Shown: piece by piece, positions 31,681 to 43,247 of the stretch
Layout of the letters: the number at the start of each line of letters is the position of its first letter
How positions within the stretch are numbered: the stretch's first letter is position 1
Origin: Agapanthus africanus
Lineage: Eukaryota > Streptophyta > Magnoliopsida > Asparagales > Amaryllidaceae
Assembly: GCA_030015575.1 (NCBI GenBank)
Contig: CM057342.1
Coordinates: 617,859,348-617,923,347 of the forward strand
Direction: 5' to 3'
DNA: 64,000 bases
Notes under the pieces: model-generated
The model's input: the letters and a program-made list of their open reading frames with translations, nothing else
Told to the model about the DNA's origin: nothing
Database searches by the model: none
Translations under genes and position numbers: made by a program

Positions 31681-33134
31681 ACCCTTTTATTTGAAAATTT
31701 GATTCTACAACATCTTTTAGGTTTCTTTTCTTTCATTAATCACATTAATGAAGTCTCATCATTTAAGTCACCTAAACATCACAGATAAATACGACGTACA
31801 CTTATGCCATCCGCATTAGCCTCGATGTCCCCTCGTGCACCGTTAGGTTAGGTAACTAACGACAAAGCAGGGCAGGGCTAGTGCTGGTGTAAAACATAAG
31901 TAACGTCTATATAATATATCATATATACTATATACTGTATCTATCACAGCACATCACATGATCACATCACAGATATCGCAGCAGAAAGATAGATATAATG
32001 TGGGATATACTAGGACGTCCGTATTTAGTATTTAGCCAACAATAGAAAATACGGATTCCACAGTCGCGATGAATAGCCAAGCCCACACCCTGGACCCCTA
32101 CGAGAGCGGCAAGCGACCCTACCAATTCTGGAGTTTAGGAGACCCGGTCTCGACTCCTCGAGATGGTCTCCTACTGAACCCCAGAACCCGGTCACCTGTG
32201 CTCCCCTCCTTGGGTCCATCCTAATGCGGAAAGGTAAATAATATATAACACTGGTGGCATCAACCTCAACCCGGAAGTGCCCCAAATAAAAGAATATTAC
32301 ATTACATTTGAATTTACATGAATGAAAATATAAAACTCTCATCTAACATAAAAACCCCCGGCTATTCAATCGCGACAATCCTGCATATCATATCTCAGCA
32401 ACACATAATATCATATATCATCAACGTAAGTAAGTATGCGTACCCCAATTGTCGTTGATGTATAGCAACGAAACCGGCGATATCGACATACTACACTTAC
32501 GGTCACATAAAAGAAAGTGTAAAACTGCAATATCTGGAATCCACATTCTCTTTAGACATCGTAAATGCGAAATATCACATACTTCGTATTTCATGTCTAG
32601 TAATATGAATTCCACACATTGCATCAAATTCCAGATAAATAGACTGTATTAAAGTTTTCGAACGAACGATCAAATACCCAAGATTCACTAAAGCTCAACA
32701 CTTAAGCGGAGTTCAAAAACCCGGAGTGTGACACAGTAGTAGCGGTCCAGCCGTAGAAGGGTCAAGCCAACGCCTCACATGTGGCACGCCGTACTGCCCC
32801 AAACCCTAAGGTTCAAAGGGCAGTTCAAGACGGTCACATAATCGAGTTACGGTTTGTTGTCTTCTAGAGGGTTCACCACAAAACTTGCACGTATCTCCAA
32901 AATATTTAAACTCCGTGAAAAGTGAGCAAATGATACTCGTTCAAACACTTCAATACTTTCTAATTTATCCGGAAAAGTCACGAAATGAAAATTCCGATCG
33001 AATCGACGAGTCCAAAACCATCTCCAGAATATACAGTACTAAATTCAGATTAAAAATACCCAAAACCATCTACAAGCAGACAAGAACACACTGTAGGAAA
33101 AATGAAGCCTTAAAGGCTCTGTACGGTTGCGGAG

Positions 33135-33170
33135 CCGCGGCCTAAGCAAGCTATGGCCGCGGTTCCGCGG
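33135..33170 (-). other. GC palindromes near the copia B primer site
   Basis: CCGCGG at 33135-33140 and CCGCGGTTCCGCGG at 33157-33170, the latter a perfect inverted repeat about 190 nt inside the primer site, as in A. Candidate RNA dimer-linkage or packaging hairpin; no functional evidence. Confidence 0.5.
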
Positions 33171-33357
33171 TGGAATTGGCGAATTAGGGTTTCATTTTTC
33201 ACAGTATTTCTTAGAATTCCCTGCTCTATTTTTTACATATTTTTAATTCTGAAAATAACCAGTTCCGGAAAAATGTCCAAAGAGGGTTCTAAAAAGTCGT
33301 ATTTCGGTTCGATCGGAGTTTTTACTTCGTTAAAGGGTCGCCTAATGTTCTAGGTCG

Positions 33358-33369
33358 GCTCTGATACCA
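33358..33369 (-). other. primer binding site of copia B
   Basis: The minus strand reads TGGTATCAGAGC one base inside the 5' LTR, a perfect match to the initiator Met tRNA complement. Confidence 0.93.
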
Positions 33370-33370
33370 A

Positions 33371-35492
33371 TGTTGGGTTAACCTAGCACCTCATGAAGAG
33401 ATTGGAAGCATCACATGTGCCAAAGATTAGATTTTATGGTGCTAAGTGAACACACAATGAATCAATCCTAGAAAAATTAGGGTTTCATAAACTACACTTC
33501 ATCACATGAAAGAAATGCTAAGGTTTTGAGAGTACAACCTTTGTAGCTCCCTACGCTAGACTCCTTGGCCACTTGAGGGTTGGAGGAGGGTTCGCTTGAA
33601 GTCTCCTAGTGTCCACGACGATCCACCCTAGCTCTTAGTCTAAGCTTGCAACTTCACTTTTCAAGAGAAGAAATGAAGATAACACTCTAAACAAGTGGGC
33701 TAAACTTGTGTAGAATGATGTTGTGGTGGCTTTTCTCACTTCAAAAACCTAACTTGATGAGTATATTGCTCACTACAAAAGTCTAGAGAGCAAATGGTGA
33801 AGGAGGAAGAAGATGATGGCTTTCTTTTAACAAGAGTAAAAAGATAAGCTCATTAAAAGAAAAATGAAAATATATGTATATATATTTATTCCTTCTCATC
33901 TCAAAACATGATTAAAAGTTTAAGATATTATTTAATTTGAGTTAAATCACAAAGAGAAGGTTAACCCATGGTTAGAAGTAGGTGAGCATGGTTAGGTTAA
34001 GGAAGAGTGTAGAAACTCACCATGAATTATCCTTTTCTTTATTTCTTTTGTTTTAACAAAAATTAAATAATAACTCATATATTTAAACCATGGTGTGAGT
34101 CTTGTATTGCCATCATTTTCAATGTGTAATCAACCATGAAGGATGATGTATGTATGTATGTATGTATGTATGTATGTATGCACATCCATATGTGCATGAA
34201 ACTAAAAGAAAGAAAGCATACATGCATGCATACATCCATCATGTACAAGAAAAGATTTCAAGTGAGAAAACTAATGGTTAAATGATAAATCAACACTTGA
34301 TTTATCAATCCGGCCATATCACATATGACCCCACCAAAAGCAAGCCGCCCGATCAATATACGGTATCCTATACGCGCATTTTAATCGGGTCCATGCGCAT
34401 ATCGCATACGCGCACCACAACGTTTCGTCTGGACTAGGTAACTCCTTTGTAGGACTCTAAGACTCGTCAATACGCCGGCAGTGGGTGATGATCATATCAA
34501 GCACCCCCAAGCCGCAAACGGTCAGCTAAACGTAACGGTCACCCGGGTATTGAGCGATCAGAAGAAAACAAGCGAACCTGCTACAACTCCCGTCGAGCCA
34601 ATCGGCAACACTTCGCGTACAGTCCGGTCTCCTCGTCTGATATGTCGCATATCAAGTCTAGGGGTGGTAAACGTCAGACCCCAATAACTGATAAGTCGTG
34701 CCGATGTGAGGCTCATAACGGGTCGAGAAACTACTGATAACACTTACCAGCAAATCTCTGAATCAGCCCTGGCCAGGGACTTAACTGTTACGGCCAATCG
34801 AGCACAGCGCAACATCAACCCCCAATACCGGGAGAGATGAAACCCCTCCTATCGCTCATTGCATCCATGTGACTCGGGACTATACCCAAGAACCACCGTT
34901 TTGCACGCCCTCATGGACGTGGTAAGGTGGAAATCAAAGTACAGTGGGAATCACACAAGACTCTATGACGATCTCGGGTCTACAGACTAACCTGTACAAG
35001 TGTCACCAGAGAACTGCCATCTGACGTGAGGTATAATACTAACTGGGAGTTCTCGGCGAGTCCGTCCAGTATACCCAGTCTCCACTGAGCACCCGTATAC
35101 CATTTCTGATGTCAAACACCAATGGATATGGGATCATCCATCGCCCATCTCATGGGTCGAGAAGCATATACGCTAGTCTACACTGGTGTATCGATGCCCC
35201 GTCTCGATACACCCACGACTAGGGACCTTGAAGGATGTACTTATGGACTACCATATCCCCACTAGTATGATCCGCATCATAGTCCAGGTAGTCAAGTACA
35301 CATCCTAAGGGCTTTACCAACATGTAACTCTAAGACAGTATAAAGAGACAAGTATACATGTTAAGATAAAGAGCAACCAGATAGCATACTATCATATCGA
35401 GCAAGAAAGTCATCTCTATATATGTCCAAGCATCCAATATAATATACATCATCTGTACAATACTGGCCTCTAGGGCATACATACAACTAACA
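33371..35492 (-). repeat. 5' LTR of copia B
   Basis: 2122 bp, nearly identical to 25242-27352. It has a longer (TATG)n run near 34147-34180. It ends AACTAACA next to the TSD copy GATGC (35493-35497). Confidence 0.93.
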
Positions 35493-35497
35493 GATGC

Positions 35498-35751
35498 TGC
35501 TGACATCATTCATCTGTACATATTTCCTATTTTAGTGCCTAGCGACATGTCTCGGATTCAGCCCGAGAATATTGACCGTGGTCCCGGGCATGCACGGGAT
35601 ACTATTGAGTTACATCGATGATTCATCAAATTGATTTCAAAGACTTGAGTGTAGTTAACCCAATAGATCAGTCTAGATTACTCACTACACATTACCCTTA
35701 CTGTCCTCATTTATATTACTGTTATACATGTTTTACTGTTCATACTCATAC
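35498..35751 (+). repeat. 3' LTR of the chromovirus, second segment
   Basis: 254 bp between the copia B and LARD-like insertions, matching 5' LTR sequence at about 15823-16076. It ends with the TSD CATAC (35747-35751). Confidence 0.88.
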
Positions 35752-38700
35752 TGTCACGGCCCGAAAGTACGGAACCTGACCGGCACTTAGACTACGAAAC
35801 GTCTCGAGGCGTACGTAATCTAAGTAAGCCGAAAACCCAGAAATCAAAACCAAAGAAGCAGTAGAGTGAAGGAAAACCAACTAAAAGCAAGTAGTTTTAA
35901 TAGCATAAGCCGAATTATGCGTTTTTAAAAAAAACATCAAGTATTTTCTGAAAATTTCGGCAGAGTCTCCTTTGTAAATACTGGCCCCCAAACGGGATAC
36001 AACATGAATAGTATACGAAATCAAAAAAAAGGCATCCCCGAACGGGAGCTAGCTCTTCGTCAATCGACGGTCACAACCACACAAGCAATATAATATACAA
36101 CGCCAAGGGCGAGGATCAAAACTCAAAAGGAAACTCAAAACCACAAGAAATAAAACGCGCGACTCTAAGGTCGAAAGAATAACATCCCTGGTCTCTATCT
36201 CAAAATAAATACATGTTTGGTTGATGGAACTTCTAGATACAACAGAATAATGATATACAAGATATAATGATGGGTGCGATACAAATAAACCCACCTACTG
36301 GCAAGTCACCCGGAAATGGAAAGAGTGCCAGCAAGCCGTAATGAAACCTGTACGGCGAAACCTGCAAGAACTGTGGCACAACGGGGGTGAGTTGCCAACT
36401 CGTGAGTAGAAAAACATCTACGCACAGAAATCGCACAAATAACGCAATCCTAGGTCAATGATCATAATATATCCTCAAATATGTATATAACATGCAGCCT
36501 ATAACAATGACTAGGGTACATATCTAACCTGAGTGTAATCTCATGTGCTTGTGTTAGTGCCTCAGGTAGCAATATATCATATGAATGAGGTATGAATGCA
36601 TGAAAACAGAATACATGTAAATGAAGAAACTGTTTTCATAATTTAGTGAGATTTCCTTGTATTTTTAAAATGAGATATCATAATGAAATCAGCATGAAAC
36701 AGTGCCTAGCATCGGCACAAAACGTAATCCCAAAATCTCGATATCTCTGTATCACAGTCTCTGTACCTCAATATCTCGAAATCTCAATGTCTCAATCACA
36801 ATATATAGGGCGCCGTAAGTCCAGACCGGCCCCTACCATCCATCTCAGGACCACGACGGTATCCTCCGGATATCCGACGCGTCGGGTAAAATCACCGGTA
36901 GGTAGTGCTCCCCTGCCAGGCTCACATCGTCATCATCACGCGCTTCTTGCCACGGGGTACCTTACCCGGTCCACCATGTACCCGAAACGGTTCATCCGTC
37001 TCCTCGAATCGGGTCTCGAAATCCATCAGCAAACTCATGGTGGACGACTCATACATCATGGGAAAAACCGCACTTTTTATTTTAAAAGAGAGAAAAGGTT
37101 TATTTATGTTTTTGCGGTTTTCCTCCAAATCCAGAAAATCTCATGGAAATCTGAATCCAAAACCTCAATAACACGTAAAATAGTGAATATATGCATGAGA
37201 ATCCATGAATGCGGCATAACAATGAATAACAGTATGCATGAAGTAGCAGGTAATAACTACAATGTCTAAACTATTAGCTAACAGGCTATGTCAAGCAATA
37301 ATATTTTCTAAGGTGCACGTGACATGGCAATTACCGATGAAGATGTGTGTGAGCCGGCAAGTAAGTGTACGTGGTACATACGCATCATCGGTAATGGTGC
37401 TGGTGTCCTAACAGCATGATATCAATAATGGAGTATGAAACATAATTTAAGCATGCGATGCGAAGCGAACCAAAATAATGAGCGGGAGCTGAATACTAGA
37501 CGCAACTATAACTAATCTGCACTAATCTAATATAAGTCCTACCAATGGTGCCTTTTGAAATAACACAAATCATGGGGTTTTGAAAGTAGGGGCTACGGTG
37601 TTTTTATGAAAAGATACGTCTTTTGAAATATCCGTAGGATCCCTTTGGCTGTCTTTAAAAATACCCACGATTCGTTAGTTTTTGAAATAGGCAAGAATCG
37701 AATCTAACAACTAAACTAAACTAAAGGGCTAAGCTAACAAGCTGGACTACAGGTAAGGAAACCGCCTATCATTTGAGTCGATACATATACATACCTGTAT
37801 ATGTATAGTCGGTGATCCCGCCTCAATAATATCATATCCATAACCAGACATCCCAAGTCAAGAGTGCGGATCAATCATCAAAATATAGCTCGTACGTAAA
37901 TCCGTCGTACGGCATCCCCAAATCTGGGTACGGGTCAATATCACATTCATCATACTATTCACCTGGTATCCTCTTTATCAAATATCATGATCGGGGTACT
38001 GATCTACGTCTAGTACAATACTGATACCGCCTAAGTATGCATGGACGTGTGTGAAACACTACGTCAAGGACCCGCTACAACGTCATGTCGTATCTCTAAT
38101 ACGAATCCTGCCATATCACCGAAGTCACAACCTCAATACACATCTCATCGACTCATCTCAAACCCAAGCCTCAAATCCGTATGTGAACACATAGTCCCAT
38201 ACCCATGTGAACACATAACTATATATTCCCGTATAAGCACAAATGAAAGAAGAAAGTATGCAAGTATGGGTTGGTGTGTGCATGTGTAGTGCGACCACTA
38301 CTCTAGGGTTTCGGGACACTAAATCATCCAAGGACACCAAATATCCATATTATCATCAATATACAGAAACAATATATAGACAATATATATATATGTGTGT
38401 GTATACGTATTCGTATACATCACCACGAACTGCGGGGGTGCTATACGCCATCCACCCGACTTCTCCCCATAGATATAAATCTACTCACCTGGTCCTCGCT
38501 TGCCGGTGCCGACGTCGCCACGCGCTTGCTTGTCGTCTCGAAGTCCACATGGGGTACCTACATATCATAACGCACCGTATCGCATTAAAATCCGACTCAT
38601 GACCAAAACGACACACGAATCACATATAGGTCAAAACCTATGGTTTGCTTTCCCAAATCAACCCAAAAACCCTCGACATCGGCGTACAAACGCCAGACCA

Positions 38701-40275
38701 TCGAGAAAAACCCAAATACACTCATTTTCACATTCACGAACACTAATTTTAATATAAAATAGGTTAAAACTCACAAAAACCCCAATTTCACTTAAAAAAT
38801 TATTTTTCCGAAAATCTAGCAAGCACAAATCACCGTTTTAGTACAAAACTCGATGTATGAATGAATTTAGCGGCCACAATATTCACTAAATATCTTAAAT
38901 AAGTCATAAAAACCCTAAGTAGATTTTTAATCTCACTAACTTTTATTAACCCAAAATTCTAGTTTACAATTTTACCCAATTTTAACACTTTAAAAGCAAC
39001 GATTTGTAAACTAGCAACTAAATTAGTTTTAGCATTCCATTAACATGTTAATCTCCATATTAAAACCATAATCAATTTATAAAAACCCTAACTAGATTTT
39101 AAATTTCACATTTTCAATAATTTCTAAAAACCTAGTTTAGATAAAAAAAAAAAAAACCTTAATTTGGACAATTTACATCCACCAATTTACATATTATCAA
39201 AAAGATTAAGTTTTCATTTCCTTATAATGATAATCTCCACTTTGCAACCATGATTACATGATAAGAATCCTAATTGCAAATCACAAGCCCTTACTTTTTA
39301 ATTCAAACCATACTCTTGAATTTTCCAAACTTGCAATAAAACCTAATTTAAACCACTCATTAACTTAATTTGAAGAAATAATCAAACAATTTAGCAAAAA
39401 CCCAAGATTTATTATACCTCAAGAACCATGGATCAAACATAGAACATGACCTCCAAATTGAAATCTTTGCACCAAGATCCATGCTATAGGGGCTAAGGAA
39501 AAATGGATAGGGGCTTGATTTGGATTTTGGGATTTTTTTGTAAGGATTTTGAGGCAAAAATGGTGGATTTTTGATGAGAAAAGAGGTGAAGAAATGAAGG
39601 GGACTGAAGAAAGGGGGGGCTCGGCCAAGTGCAGGTGTGGGAGGTGTGGGAGGTGTGGGAGAGTGGGGAGAAAAGTCCAAGTCAAAGAAAGTCCAAGTCA
39701 ACCCAACCAATACTTATATATATTTACTCTTTTCTTCTCATTTCTTTTCATTTCTTTTCTTTTAGCCATTCAAGTGGGAAAATGAGGGAGCACTTGGGGC
39801 TGCTGATTTGGAGAGGGGAGAGAGGGTGTGGGTGAGTGTGGGTGAGGGAAAAAAAATGATAATGTATTACCCCAATTCCCATTAACACTAATTTCACCGA
39901 AAAAAGCCTTTTTCTTCGATATTTTCTAAACCGTTTTGGAAAACGATTTCGTTTCAAAAACCACGTGATAAAATTTTATTTAATGTTTTATGATACACAA
40001 AATTTGTTTCAACTCATTCCAATTTGTAATTTTCCCTAATTAAATATATTAGTGATGGCTTAAAATAATATTAAAATAATTAATTTCGGAAAATTTTTCA
40101 GAAAATTTGAAATTTCACCAGTGGGTCAATAAACACCAAATACTAGCAATTACATAGCTAGAATATGTATATTTAATTTTATAATAAAGATATTTGTATT
40201 TTGACTTTTTACCGAAAACCCTTTTATTTTACCTTTTTTTCGAAATTTCACCGAAACGATTTTCAAAACGTTACA
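35752..40275 (-). repeat. 3' LTR of the LARD-like element
   Basis: 4524 bp, TGTCACGGCCCG...CAAAACGTTACA. It contains GTGTGGGAG repeats near 39632-39662 that differ in number from the other LTR. A plus-strand frame at 36646-37269 is shortened in the other LTR copy, so it is not conserved coding sequence. Confidence 0.9.
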
Positions 40276-40277
40276 AT

Positions 40278-40290
40278 CTTCCCCCCTTAA
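40278..40290 (-). other. polypurine tract of the LARD-like element
   Basis: The minus strand reads TAAGGGGGGAAGA two bases from the LTR start, preceded by CCGAATTTCTT. This is the usual Tekay/Del-type arrangement and gives the element's orientation. Confidence 0.82.
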
Positions 40291-40929
40291 AGAAATTCGG
40301 TCCTTGAATTTAAATTAAAACTTCCCCCATATACTAAAATATTTCCGCCAAAACCATCAAATCGCCGGGGCTCCGAAATCATAAATACATAAAACAAATC
40401 GTAGCGCAACGCATGCGCATGAAAAATGAGCATAAAACTCAAATCAAAACTCCGTCAAGCATCCCGCAATCATCGAAGTCATGGTAATGACACAATGTCA
40501 ATTCCAATACCAAAACCAATATGATATAACTCGAAACTATACACGTAAATATCAGGAGGAAATGCATGCCAAATCCTTTAAGTTACTGTGCAATACCCAT
40601 AACACTGCACAGTGGCGGACGTCTATCATAAGAAAATAACTATATACATATATATCTTTATTTGAAATGTGTGTTCTGCCGTTTTGGGAAACAATTTAGA
40701 AAGGTTTTCCTTGTTTTAAACGTTTCGCGTCATATCAGACATGTAGGTAAATACTGAGACTATAGCTCGTTTTTTGGAATTCCCTTCAATAGCTATCAAT
40801 GCATGCAAAATACATTCAGGTACTGTCCTCTGACTAGTCCTGCTTAGTACGAAAACACATTGCAATTATCAAAAAAAAAACGTACTGCTCTATAAGAAAT
40901 CAATCCCAAAATACGCGTATGAATACTAC

Positions 40930-41310
40930 GTGCGTCTGGTGCGCACGACAATCAAAATCCATATACGTGCCATACAAGTGCACAGAAACAAGATCTAAGT
41001 GCATCGGGTGTGCACAAAGCATCTGTCGTAGGCAACGTGTGTGCCTGACAGCAAAATCAGGTGCATCTGACATGCACGAAAAAAAATCTCGATTTAGTGC
41101 ATCTGGTGTGCACCAAAATCGCATCTCAAGACATACGCTCAACATACGCGAAAACCCAAAACCAGGAGCATCCATCATGCACGAAATCATGAAATCCAAT
41201 ATCAAGCGCCGAACATGCGCAAAATCAAATCAGGTGCACAAGGTGCACAAAACAAATATCGAGTATCACAATCGAAATCGAAGTCCAGTGCATCTAAGTG
41301 CACCAAAGGC
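40930..41310. repeat. degenerate ~33-bp array of GTGCA...TGCAC palindromes
   Basis: Repeated units of the form GTGCATC(3-6 nt)TGCAC followed by A-rich sequence start near 40930, 40999, 41061, 41097, 41166, 41233 and 41288, with weaker units between (for example near 41030, 41131 and 41201). Spacing is about 31-36 bp or twice that. Each unit is an imperfect palindrome that could pair with itself. Function unknown. Confidence 0.6.
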
Positions 41311-42279
41311 GTATCACTGCACTGCAAGCATATATAAACTATACAGAGTGCAGGAACCAAATCGTGTGCGTGCATACGCACAAAATCAACTCAAATGTCC
41401 AAAACCGTAAAATCACAACCACGTGAAACCAAATCACGAAAACGATATCAAGTGCAACACTGTGCAAAGATCGTAAATCCTCAATCATCAAAATCAAATC
41501 ATGCGAATAAATCACCCAAAACCATCGAAATCAATAATGGCGGAATAGTACCGCTCAAGTGCATCCTCTAAGAATCTCGGGCCAACTGTCGCGGTCACTG
41601 GAGGGACGTCTCGTCGATGATCATGAACTCTGGCCTGCTAGTGTGCGTAACAATGACCACTCCTGGGTCAAGGTCTTCACTGTGAATTACCAATCTCTCG
41701 GTCCAGCGGCTCATCGGCACTGTCAGGTGTGCTAACGGGGATGATCCTGTTCTAGCACTTCTCTGGTCATCTCTCGGTCAATCATCACGACCACTCGTAA
41801 GACAGCATATCACTGGCGTCGGCCTCTGGCTCTCTGAATGTACGTGACACATCTGATCCCGGGTGCAAGTATCATCGCAGCAGTGTCCTGGAAGGAATCC
41901 TGCTCACGGTCTCTTCCATGTCTCGTCTCTGCCAACTGTCCAGAAGTCATCGTCCTTTCCTATATCTGCATCTTGTTCTGGAACGGCTGCACACCCATCG
42001 CGACTCCTTCTGGAAGGTATATCCAGTACTCTGCCACGGCATGCGCATCGCATCTCTGATGTCGGCGGAGAGAAACGTCATCATATCCAGATCTTGTACG
42101 GACCTCTTACTCCATTTTCTCTAATGTCGACTGCTTCGGACTCGTCTCATCGTGGCTACATGGACTGAGCTCCAACGGCTATCCTCGTATCGGGAGTCTC
42201 CCAAGAAATTCATCTCACCACCTAACATCCGAATTAAGTCAAACCATCCAATCGATTGTCAAAATCTCATAATCCCCCA

Positions 42280-42480
42280 AGGGCTCAACATCTTGGGCAC
42301 AGTTTAATAGTATCGAGTACATACCACAGCATCGATGGTCCAGCCGTAGAAGGGCAAACCCAAGCCTCACTAATGGCGCCGCGGAACTGCCGCAAACCCT
42401 AAGGTTCAAAGGCTTTCACACGGTCAGTAAGTCGAGTTAGGGTTACATTCTTCTAGAGGGTCCATAGAATTGCCTGCATG
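42280..42480 (-). repeat. segment shared with copia B leader
   Basis: Aligns by eye with 32690-32895. Shared strings include GGTCCAGCCGTAGAAGGG, AAACCCTAAGGTTCAAAGG and TTCTAGAGGGT in the same order and orientation (both elements read minus), with substitutions and small gaps between. Confidence 0.75.
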
Positions 42481-43231
42481 CTCTTCCGAATACTTTAAAC
42501 TTGGAATAATAGGTTTCTGACATTCGATCGTCTCTGTCGACTTCCAACGTCTCCGCGTGAAGTCGTCTCCAGCTGGGATCAATCTATCTGATGTCCTCGC
42601 ATCGGGGTAGGCGAACGAACCACATGTCCTAGTCATTCATCCTCGGGTGACTAGCGACCTCCTATCATCTCTTAGTACAACTCGTATTGCAATAGCTCCA
42701 ACACCTGGGGTGATATCTCGTCGTTCGCAGTAATAACTGGATCACTCGTCTGCACGCTGAACAGTGCCTCAATCATCAGGAGTAAGCAATACGCCAACGG
42801 TTATCAAAATCTGGCTGACCTCTATCATTGGCTCAATCCTCTGGTACTGATCGGCACGTCCGAGAAATCTTGTAAAGGCGATCGCCAAACGCTCGTGGCG
42901 CGAAAACACAGTAAAAAGACACATCTCTGCAATCGTGTGTCACCGGAATCACGCCCTGGTCAGTCCTCATTCGTAACGAGCTCGTGCTGACCATAACTCC
43001 AGCCGTAGCTCTCCCTGCCCGTAATCATGGCAGCAAAACCATAACTGGTACCGATGAGGCTAGATCAGGAATGAATATAATACTGAACAAAGAAATGTAC
43101 ATCCTAAGGCTTCTTAAGTGGAGTAGCGTATCGTAAGTATGCCGCGGAACATACCCACGGTACGTCACTCTACTTTAGTCACCTATTCCATCAACCAAGG
43201 GTCATCCTACGCTCCGAAGGTAAAACCTAAC

Positions 43232-43243
43232 GCTCCGGTACCA
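43232..43243 (-). other. primer binding site of the LARD-like element
   Basis: The minus strand reads TGGTACCGGAGC, 4 nt inside the LTR. It matches the initiator Met tRNA complement TGGTATCAGAGC at 10 of 12 bases. Confidence 0.65.
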
Positions 43244-43247
43244 ACTT

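Larger units (their letters stand above)
30671..33357 (-). other. copia B non-coding leader in place of gag
   Basis: 2.7 kb with no recognisable gag, matrix or zinc-knuckle sequence on the minus strand. It aligns in blocks with the leaders of A and C: triple motif (31085-31287), duplicated block (31438-31680), GTTAGG...CTAAC near 31842-31860, and GC palindrome (33157-33170). The stretch 32690-32895 has no counterpart in A or C that I could find but matches the interior of the LARD-like gypsy element at about 42280-42480. Confidence 0.75.
25242..35492 (-). mobile_element. copia element B, complete, inserted in the chromovirus 3' LTR
   Basis: 10,251 bp: 3' LTR 25242-27352, polypurine tract 27353-27366, pol 27367-30637, non-coding leader 30671-33357, Met primer site 33358-33369, 5' LTR 33371-35492. 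The TSD GATGC is at 25237-25241 and 35493-35497. The uninterrupted sequence at about 15815-15830 in the 5' LTR of the host element shows the empty site. pol is complete except for one frameshift and there is no gag. The LTRs differ by scattered substitutions and by the copy number of a TATG repeat (near 26020 and 34147). Confidence 0.95.
40276..43247 (-). other. non-coding interior of the LARD-like element
   Basis: 2972 bp without gag or pol on either strand; the longest frame is 163 codons (40919-41410, plus), which merely reads through a palindrome array. Notable contents are that array (40930-41310), a segment shared with the copia B leader (about 42280-42480) and the primer site at 43232-43243. 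Confidence 0.72.

Noticed and set aside
36646-37269. 207-codon plus-strand frame in the LARD LTR
   Set aside because: It is antisense to the element, and the second LTR copy (44282-44764) has it shortened, so it is not conserved.
40919-41410. 163-codon frame in the LARD interior
   Set aside because: It reads through the GTGCA...TGCAC palindrome array; Cys/His content comes from the repeat, not from zinc fingers.
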